39,042 nt of DNA, taken from assembly GCF_900044055.2 (NCBI RefSeq), contig NZ_FCOX02000065.1, positions 1 to 39,042 of the forward strand. The letters are read 5' to 3'. Positions 33,440 through 39,042 of the stretch are shown piece after piece. Each line of letters opens with the position of its first letter. Within the stretch, counting starts at the first letter, position 1. Under the pieces are notes generated by a model, which saw only the letters and a program-made list of their open reading frames with translations, ran no database searches and was not told the DNA's origin. The position numbers and the translations under genes are program-made. The DNA comes from Caballeronia calidae. Lineage in GTDB: Bacteria > Pseudomonadota > Gammaproteobacteria > Burkholderiales > Burkholderiaceae.

Positions 33440-33898
33440 ATGAATCTCATTCTCTGGCGTCACGCCGAAGCGGAAGATCAGGCGTCGAGCGATCTCGCGC
33501 GGCAACTCACGCCGCGCGGACGCAAGCAGGCGCAAGGCATCGCCAAATGGCTGAAGGCGCGCATCGACGACGACGCCGTGTTCCTCGCGAGCCCGGCGAC
33601 ACGCACGATCCAGACCGCCGAGGCCTTCGGCGACCGCTACCGCGTGGTCGACGAGCTCGCGCCGGGCAACGGCGCGCAGGCCGTGCTCGATGCCGCCGGC
33701 TGGCCCGATGGCGTCGGCGAGACGGTCGTCGTGATCGGGCATCAGCCGACGCTCGGCCGCGTGGCCGCGCTCCTCATCACCGGCCACGAAGCGGACTGGT
33801 CGATCAAGAAGGCGGGCATCTGGTGGTTTCAGGGACGCACGCGCGGCGGCGACGGCCACGTCGTGCTGCGAGCGGTGATCAATCCGGACCTGATCTGA
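33440..33898 (+). CDS. sixA: Phosphohistidine phosphatase (SixA)
   Basis: A 152-residue phosphatase of the histidine phosphatase superfamily. The catalytic H8 lies in LWRHAEAEDQ, the partner Arg in SPATRTIQTAE, and the second His, H101, in VVVIGHQPTLG. SixA removes phosphate from the histidines of phosphorelay or phosphotransferase proteins. The ATG at 33440 has CGGAG upstream. It lies before olsB (141-bp gap), facing the ppx gene. Confidence 0.92.
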   Translation: MNLILWRHAEAEDQASSDLARQLTPRGRKQAQGIAKWLKARIDDDAVFLASPATRTIQTAEAFGDRYRVVDELAPGNGAQAVLDAAGWPDGVGETVVVIGHQPTLGRVAALLITGHEADWSIKKAGIWWFQGRTRGGDGHVVLRAVINPDLI

Positions 33899-34039
33899 AC
33901 GCCGGGCGAGCGTCGTAAGCTCGCGTTCATGCGCGTGTCGTTTCATCGAAACGTCACTGCGATGCCATGCGAGCGTCACCGTGCATTACTACATTGGCGA
34001 GGACTTGAAGCCACAGCAACGTCCTGTCGAGGAACGCCA

Positions 34040-34864
34040 ATGCAAGATCTGCCGACGCCTGTCCTGCAACTCGGAGCATCATCGCTCTCGCTCGATTCGC
34101 GCCGCCATCTTCCGCGCACGTCGGAAACCGTCACCGGCCGCGAGCGCCTGCAAGTCGCGTGGGCGCGCGACGAAGACGCGCTGCGCGATGCGCAGCGGCT
34201 GCGCTATCGCGTGTTCTCCGAAGAAATGGGCGCACGTCTCTCCGGCCCCGCCGGTCTCGATGTCGATGCCTTCGATGCCTACTGCGATCACCTGCTCGTG
34301 CGCGATCTCGACACGCTGCAGGTGGTCGGCACGTATCGCGTGCTGCCGCCGCATCAGGCCGCGCGCATCGGCCGCCTGTATGCGGAAAGCGAGTTCGATG
34401 TGTCGCGCCTCACGCATCTGCGGCCGAAGCTCGTCGAAGTGGGCCGCTCCTGCGTGCATCCCGACTATCGCACCGGCGCGGTGATCATGTCGCTGTGGGG
34501 CGGACTCGCCGCGTACATGATGCAAAACGGCTACGAGACGATGCTCGGCTGCGCGAGCGTCGGCATGATCGATGGTGGCCATTACGCCGCGAATCTGTAT
34601 AACTCGCTGCCCGCCGATGCGCTGACGGCGCCCGAATACCGCGCGTTTGCGCATACGCCGCTGCCGGTCGAGGAACTGCGCACCGGCGCGCACGTGAGCC
34701 CGCCGCCGCTCGTGAAGGGCTATCTGCGTCTCGGCGCGAAGATTTGCGGCGCGCCGGCCTGGGACCCCGACTTCAATACCGCCGACTTTCTCACCCTCTT
34801 CCGCCTCTCCGAAATCAACGCGCGTTACGCGCGGCATTTCATCGGCGACATGCAGGGACGTTGA
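34040..34864 (+). CDS. olsB: L-ornithine N-alpha-acyltransferase (OlsB)
   Basis: A 274-residue protein of the GNAT-like hemolysin/OlsB family. It adds a 3-hydroxy fatty acid from acyl carrier protein to ornithine, the first step to the phosphate-free ornithine lipids. Family blocks are LRYRVFSEEMGARL, DAYCDHLLVRD, VGTYRVLPP, EVGRSCVHPDYRTGAVI, and LGCASVGMIDGGHYAANLY. The ATG at 34040 has GAGGAA upstream, so the open codons before it are not used. The second enzyme, OlsA, is not in the window. It converges with ppx across a bidirectional terminator. Confidence 0.92.
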   Translation: MQDLPTPVLQLGASSLSLDSRRHLPRTSETVTGRERLQVAWARDEDALRDAQRLRYRVFSEEMGARLSGPAGLDVDAFDAYCDHLLVRDLDTLQVVGTYRVLPPHQAARIGRLYAESEFDVSRLTHLRPKLVEVGRSCVHPDYRTGAVIMSLWGGLAAYMMQNGYETMLGCASVGMIDGGHYAANLYNSLPADALTAPEYRAFAHTPLPVEELRTGAHVSPPPLVKGYLRLGAKICGAPAWDPDFNTADFLTLFRLSEINARYARHFIGDMQGR

Positions 34865-34878
34865 AGCCCTGAAGCAAA

Positions 34879-34908
34879 AGGCCCCGATCGTCGGGGCCTC
34901 TCTCTTGC
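34879..34908. terminator. Bidirectional terminator between olsB and ppx
   Basis: A perfect 9-bp stem (AGGCCCCGA at 34879-34887, TCGGGGCCT at 34891-34899) with a 3-base loop. It is followed by CTCTCTCTT on the plus strand and by TTTTGC on the minus strand. It sits 14 bp past olsB and 13 bp past the ppx stop. Confidence 0.82.
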
Positions 34909-34912
34909 GGCA

Positions 34913-36424
34913 TCAGTCGCCGGTATACACCACCCGATACGGCCGGCCGATCTTTTCCCATTCCATCGCTTCCTGCACGAGGCTGTAATCGGTGAGCGGA
35001 TTGTTCGTCACCCACTCGTTCGGCAGACGCACTTCGAAGCCGCCGCCGGCCTGCCTCACCTCGATGCCGGGCAGTCCGACATCCGTGCGCCGGCGCGACA
35101 GCAGCGCCGCGAGCCGCAGACAGAAAAGCAGCGTCCATTCGATGTCGCGCGCCTGCGCGAGCTTGCCGAGCTTGCCTGCGTGCCCGAGCACGAGCGCCGC
35201 GAGCCGCGCCTGATCGGTGCGCGAGAAGCCGGGCATGTCGGCATTGCTCGCGATATACGCGGAGTGCTTGTGATAGGCGCTGTGCGCGATCGACAAGCCG
35301 ATTTCATGCAGCGATGCCGCCCACGCGAGGAACATGCGGTTTTCCTCGCGCAGGTCTTCATCGGGCTCGCCGAGCTGATCGTAGAAGCTGATCGCCAGTT
35401 CGCCGATGCGTTCCGCCTGCGCGGCATCCACGCCGTAGCGGCGCTTGAACCCTTCGACCGTCACCGTGCGCATGTCCTGATGCTGCGAACGCCCGAGCAG
35501 ATCGTAGAGCACGCCGAGACGCAGCGCGGCATCGGTCGTATCGGCATAGTCGACGCCCAGTTCCTCGAACACGCCCAGCATGATCGACAGGCCGCCCGCG
35601 AGCACCGGCACGCGATCGGGCTTCAGCGCGACGAGCTTCAGCCGGTTCACGTTCTCGGCCTTGATGAGCGCGCGCTTGAGCCTCTCCAGGCCGCCGCGCG
35701 AGATGCCGTGCGTGATGCCTTCGTCGTTGAAGCCGTTTGCCTCGATCAGTTCCGCGAGCGCGCGCGCCGTGCCCGACGAGCCGATCGCCTGGTCCCAGCC
35801 GGTGTGCTTGTATTCGCTCGAGATGATCTGGATTTCGCGCTTGGCGGCGAGTTCGGCCTGGCGCATCGTGTATTCGTCGACGTTGCCTGCCGGGAAGAAC
35901 TGCCTGCTGTGGCTCACGCAGCCGATATAGAGGCTTTCCATGTGGATCGGCGTGTAATGCGAGCCGATGATGAACTCCGTCGAGCCGCCGCCGATATCGA
36001 CCACGAGCCGCTTGCCCGCGCTCGCCGGCACCGAATGCGCGGCGCCCGCGTAGATGAGGCGCGCTTCCTCGCGCCCGGCGATGACTTCGATCGGAAAACC
36101 GAGCGCGATTTCCGCCTCGACGAGAAAGTCGTGCGCGTTCTTCGCGACGCGCAGCGTATTCGTGGCGACGGCGCGCACCTGATCGGGATGGAAATCGCGC
36201 AGGCGCTCGCCGAAACGCTTCAGGGCATCCCAGCCGCGCACCTGCGATGCGCGGTCGAGCATCTTGTCCTTCGAAAGGCCGCCGCCCAGCCGCACGGGCT
36301 CGCGCAGCGCATCGACCTGATAGATCTGGCTGCCGGCGGGCGTTTCCTCGACCCGGCCGACGATCAACCGGAAACTGTTCGATCCGAGGTCGACCGCGGC
36401 AAGTAGATGGGGATGTGTGACCAT
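34913..36424 (-). CDS. ppx: Exopolyphosphatase (Ppx/GppA family)
   Basis: A 503-residue enzyme that trims inorganic polyphosphate from its ends. The N-terminal ASKHA-fold blocks are clear: LAAVDLGSNSFRLIVGRVEE, VDIGGGSTEFIIGS and GSSGTARALAELIEANG; the C-terminal HD-like region holds AWAASLHEIGLSIAHSAYHK. The length suits Ppx rather than the shorter GppA-only form. The ATG at 36424 begins just before the conserved start. It is divergent from ppk across 253 bp, so synthesis and breakdown of polyphosphate may share a control region. Confidence 0.96.
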   Translation of the reverse strand: MVTHPHLLAAVDLGSNSFRLIVGRVEETPAGSQIYQVDALREPVRLGGGLSKDKMLDRASQVRGWDALKRFGERLRDFHPDQVRAVATNTLRVAKNAHDFLVEAEIALGFPIEVIAGREEARLIYAGAAHSVPASAGKRLVVDIGGGSTEFIIGSHYTPIHMESLYIGCVSHSRQFFPAGNVDEYTMRQAELAAKREIQIISSEYKHTGWDQAIGSSGTARALAELIEANGFNDEGITHGISRGGLERLKRALIKAENVNRLKLVALKPDRVPVLAGGLSIMLGVFEELGVDYADTTDAALRLGVLYDLLGRSQHQDMRTVTVEGFKRRYGVDAAQAERIGELAISFYDQLGEPDEDLREENRMFLAWAASLHEIGLSIAHSAYHKHSAYIASNADMPGFSRTDQARLAALVLGHAGKLGKLAQARDIEWTLLFCLRLAALLSRRRTDVGLPGIEVRQAGGGFEVRLPNEWVTNNPLTDYSLVQEAMEWEKIGRPYRVVYTGD

Positions 36425-36596
36425 CGGATATCCAGAAGTCGTGAAGTGAGGAGAGGCACTGTCACAGCGGCGCTGTTGCAGCGCACGAATTCTATTCTAT
36501 GCCGACACGGCGAGCGGACATGGCCGACTCGTTCGGAACCGCGCGTTTGCGCTAGCGACGCTATCCGCATTGTGAGTAGAATTTGTGACAATCGTT

Positions 36597-36614
36597 CTGT
36601 CATAAAAAATACAT
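36597..36614 (+). promoter_or_regulatory. Possible Pho box half-site upstream of ppk
   Basis: CTGTCAT at 36597-36603 equals the PhoB consensus half-site, followed by AAAA. The expected second half 11 bp on reads AATACAT, matching only three of seven. It lies about 64-81 bp before the preferred ppk start, in the gap with ppx. A PhoB site is plausible for ppk but the evidence is half a motif. Confidence 0.35.
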
Positions 36615-36677
36615 CATACTGTGAGAGCATCCGAGAGTTCCCTTGCCCATCTGATCGAGACACCTGCCCTCCCTCCG

Positions 36678-38741
36678 ATGTCCATACGCTATCCGTTATT
36701 CAACCGCGAACTGGGCATATTAGGTTTCAACGAGCGCGTGCTCGCGCAAGCCGCCGACACGACGGTTCCCCTGTTGGAACGCCTGCGTTTCATCTGCATC
36801 ACGAGTAGCAACCTCGACGAATTCTTCGAAGTCCGTATGGCGGGTCTGCAGGAGCAGATGCGCGACAACCCCGGCTCGCTCTCGCCGGACGGCATGTCGC
36901 TGCAGCACGTCTACGATCTCGTCTCCGAGCGCGCGCAGCGCCTCGTGCGCCAGCAATACTCGATGCTGCACGACATCGTGCTGCCCGCGCTGGAAATGGA
37001 GGGCATCTTCTTTCACGGCGCGGAAGACTGGACCGAGCAGCAGACCGCGTGGGCGCGCGACTACTTCTACAACGAGCTCCTGCCGGTGCTCACGCCGATC
37101 GGGCTCGATCCCGCGCACCCGTTCCCGCGCGTGCTGAACAAGAGCCTGAACTTCGTCGTCGAACTGGAAGGCACGGACGCCTTCGGCCGCCAGGCGATGA
37201 TGGGCATCGTGCAGGCGCCGCGCGCGCTGCCGCGTCTCGTGCGGATGCCCGAGGCCTTGTCCGGTTATCCGCACGGCTTCGTGCTGCTGAGCTCGTTCAT
37301 GCAGCACTTCGTGAACGAGCTGTTTCCGCATCTCCTCGTGCGCAGCTGCAACCAGTTTCGCATCACGCGCAACAGCGAGCTCTTCGTCGACGAGGACGAA
37401 ATCACGAACCTGCGCGTCGCGCTGCAGGGCGAATTGCCGGCTCGGCATCTGGGCAATGCGGTGCGTCTCGAAGTATCGGCGGAAACGCCGCCGCATCTCG
37501 TGCGGCGCCTCCTCGACGAAGGTCAGTTGAGCGAACGCGACCTGTATCGCGTGAACGGGCCGGTGAACCTCGTGCGCCTCATGCAGCTGCCCGAAATGGT
37601 CGACCGTCCGGATCTCAAGTTCGTGCCGCATATTCCGTCGGTGCCGAAGGTGATCGCGAATACGTCGAATCTCTTCGATGCGATCGATCAGGGCGATATT
37701 CTGCTGCATCATCCGTACGAGAGTTTTCAGCCGGTGCTGGAACTGCTGCTTCAGGCGGCGAAAGATCCGCAAGTCGTCGCGATCAAGCAGACGATCTATC
37801 GCACGGGTACCGATTCCCCGCTGATGGATGCGCTCATGCAGGCCGCGCGCAACGGCAAGGAAGTGACGGTCGTCGTGGAACTGCTCGCGCGCTTCGACGA
37901 AGAGACGAACATCAACTGGGCGTCGCAGCTCGAAGCCGTGGGCGCGCATGTGGTGTACGGCGTGGTCGGCCACAAGTGTCACGCGAAGATGATGCTGATC
38001 GTGCGGCGCGTGTCGATGGGCGGCAAGCTCGTGCTGAAGCGTTATGCGCATTTGGGCACGGGTAATTATCATCCGCGCACCGCGCGGCTCTATACCGACT
38101 TCGGTCTCATGACCGCCGATCAGGAAATGTGCGAGGACGTGCACCACGTCTTTCAGCAACTGACCGGCATCGGCGGCGAGATTCCGCTCAATCAGCTATG
38201 GCAGTCGCCGTTCACGCTGCACGCGAAGCTCATCGATGCGATCCGCGCCGAGGCCGAGCATGCGCGCGCGGGACGGCGGGCGCGCATCGTCGCGAAGATG
38301 AATGCCTTGCTGGAGCCCACCGTCATTGCCGCGCTTTATGAGGCATCGCATGCGGGCGTGAAGATCGATCTGATTGTGCGCGGGGTTTGCTCGTTGAAGC
38401 CTGGCGTTGAGGATCTGTCGGAGAACATCACGGTGCGGTCGATCGTGGGGCGGTTCCTCGAACATCATCGGATCTTCTATTTCTATGCCAACGGCAAGGA
38501 AGATGTGTTTCTTTCTAGTGCCGACTGGATGGATCGCAACTTCTTCCGTCGCGTGGAGGTGGCGTTTCCGATTCGCGATCGGCGGTTGAAGCGAAGGGTT
38601 ATTGCTGAAGGGTTGTCGGTTTGTCTTGGCGATAACCAATCGGCGTGGGTCATGCAGAGCGATGGGCACTATCGGAAGCGCCGGCCCGGGAAGGCTATTC
38701 GCAACGCGCAGTTGGGATTGCTGGCTAAGTTCTGTTCTTGA
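36678..38741 (+). CDS. ppk: Polyphosphate kinase (Ppk1)
   Basis: A 687-residue enzyme that builds polyphosphate from ATP through a phosphohistidine. The order is N-domain (LNRELGILGF-like start, SSNLDEFFEVRMAGLQEQ), head domain, then two phospholipase-D-like catalytic domains. The autophosphorylated His is H435 in GHKCHAKMM, with H458 in RYAHLGTGNY and H596 in LEHHRIF matching other conserved His of E. coli Ppk. The ATG at 36678 is chosen because family proteins start at this point. A GTG at 36621 is in frame but has no ribosome binding site. It is divergent from ppx. Confidence 0.96.
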   Translation: MSIRYPLFNRELGILGFNERVLAQAADTTVPLLERLRFICITSSNLDEFFEVRMAGLQEQMRDNPGSLSPDGMSLQHVYDLVSERAQRLVRQQYSMLHDIVLPALEMEGIFFHGAEDWTEQQTAWARDYFYNELLPVLTPIGLDPAHPFPRVLNKSLNFVVELEGTDAFGRQAMMGIVQAPRALPRLVRMPEALSGYPHGFVLLSSFMQHFVNELFPHLLVRSCNQFRITRNSELFVDEDEITNLRVALQGELPARHLGNAVRLEVSAETPPHLVRRLLDEGQLSERDLYRVNGPVNLVRLMQLPEMVDRPDLKFVPHIPSVPKVIANTSNLFDAIDQGDILLHHPYESFQPVLELLLQAAKDPQVVAIKQTIYRTGTDSPLMDALMQAARNGKEVTVVVELLARFDEETNINWASQLEAVGAHVVYGVVGHKCHAKMMLIVRRVSMGGKLVLKRYAHLGTGNYHPRTARLYTDFGLMTADQEMCEDVHHVFQQLTGIGGEIPLNQLWQSPFTLHAKLIDAIRAEAEHARAGRRARIVAKMNALLEPTVIAALYEASHAGVKIDLIVRGVCSLKPGVEDLSENITVRSIVGRFLEHHRIFYFYANGKEDVFLSSADWMDRNFFRRVEVAFPIRDRRLKRRVIAEGLSVCLGDNQSAWVMQSDGHYRKRRPGKAIRNAQLGLLAKFCS

Positions 38742-38773
38742 TTTTCGGTTGCTTGCATAGGCTTCTGTGGAAT

Positions 38774-39042
38774 CCTGTTTTCGTGTCGGTCTATTGGCAC
38801 TGCCCCTGTGCGGGGCGGCAGTCACTTTCTTTGCTGCTGCAAAGAAAGTAACCAAAGAAACAGCTATCCCCAGCCTAAGCACTTCAGGCCGGCCGCGGCA
38901 CAGAAGATTGCACGTGGTCCGGCAGTAGCGAGTGCCCTCATAGGCCTAACCGGGCTTGGACCGCACACGGTCTGACAAGCTAGAAGTTATAGCGCGCTGG
39001 TTCAGCACCAAATAGCTCCGGCACAGCGCTACGCGCTGCCGC
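38774..39042 (-). repeat. Long dispersed repeat, inverted relative to the left end
   Basis: The reverse complement matches 175-419 along at least 245 bp, including the CTTTCTTTGC hairpin (in the plus strand at about 38825-38848) and the GCCCC/GGGGC hairpin. It starts 32 bp past the ppk stop and runs off the window. No credible gene is present in it. The codons near the end of ppk also become less GC-rich in the last 300 bp. Confidence 0.85.

Noticed and set aside
36583..36603. TTGTGAC and CTGTCAT as a two-half Pho box
   Set aside because: The halves are 14 bases apart, not the 11 needed for a PhoB site, so only the second half was kept as a weak candidate.
36720..38159. A 479-codon minus-strand frame opposite ppk
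   Set aside because: His- and Arg-rich shadow of ppk with no recognisable domain.
1..39042. CRISPR arrays, transposases, integrases or prophage genes
   Set aside because: No regularly spaced direct repeats and no protein with transposase, integrase or phage structural features was seen.

Overview
The window looks like chromosomal DNA of a beta-proteobacterium of the order Burkholderiales, most likely Caballeronia or Paraburkholderia. This is judged from very high GC, the look of the housekeeping proteins (AlaS, GlnS, Ppk, Ppx, OlsB, UppP), and a dispersed repeat, remembered from these genera, whose hairpin reads CTTTCTTTGC-AGCA-GCAAAGAAAG. No database was searched. The repeat lies at both ends of the window in opposite orientations.

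Layout, left to right. (1) 0-0.47 kb: two copies of the repeat. (2) 0.47-2.2 kb: myo-inositol catabolism genes iolE and iolB. (3) 2.2-2.9 kb: a FitA-like antitoxin with a frameshifted PIN toxin. (4) 2.9-9.5 kb, leftward: L-threonine aldolase, iron alcohol dehydrogenase, hotdog thioesterase and a LivHMGF-type ABC transporter with no binding protein in the window. (5) 9.2-17.9 kb: alaS, a class III CoA-transferase, glnS, a GltI-type amino-acid binding protein, a Nudix hydrolase and small envelope proteins. (6) 18.0-21.2 kb: a di-haem cytochrome c peroxidase and an AcpA/phospholipase C-type phosphoesterase. (7) 21.3-25.0 kb: a GntR/FCD regulator divergent from a cytosine-deaminase-like amidohydrolase and a CynX/NimT transporter, with a paired operator between them, then a degenerate stand-alone receiver protein. 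(8) 25.0-29.0 kb: an 0.87-kb stretch with no recognised gene, then SCO1-like copper chaperone, galactose-oxidase-type copper radical oxidase with a ricin-type lectin domain, and c-type cytochrome, ending beside the 3' end of a tRNA-Arg(TCT) gene. (9) 29.2-33.3 kb: uppP, a 28-residue membrane peptide, an aldose epimerase, a LysM/M23 lipoprotein, small lipoproteins and tRNA-Pro(TGG). (10) 33.4-38.7 kb: sixA, olsB, ppx and ppk, a group with a phosphate/polyphosphate theme.

The most interesting piece is region 8. The SCO1-like protein keeps its CxxxC and distal His copper ligands. The oxidase keeps every residue of the galactose oxidase Tyr-Cys/copper site. The cytochrome starts on the base after the oxidase stop codon. 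This suggests a secreted copper radical oxidase with its own copper loader and perhaps its own electron acceptor. Also worth attention are the paired GntR operator, the repeat family, the 28-residue peptide, the receiver protein lacking key residues, and the LivF protein with Arg for the Walker A Lys.
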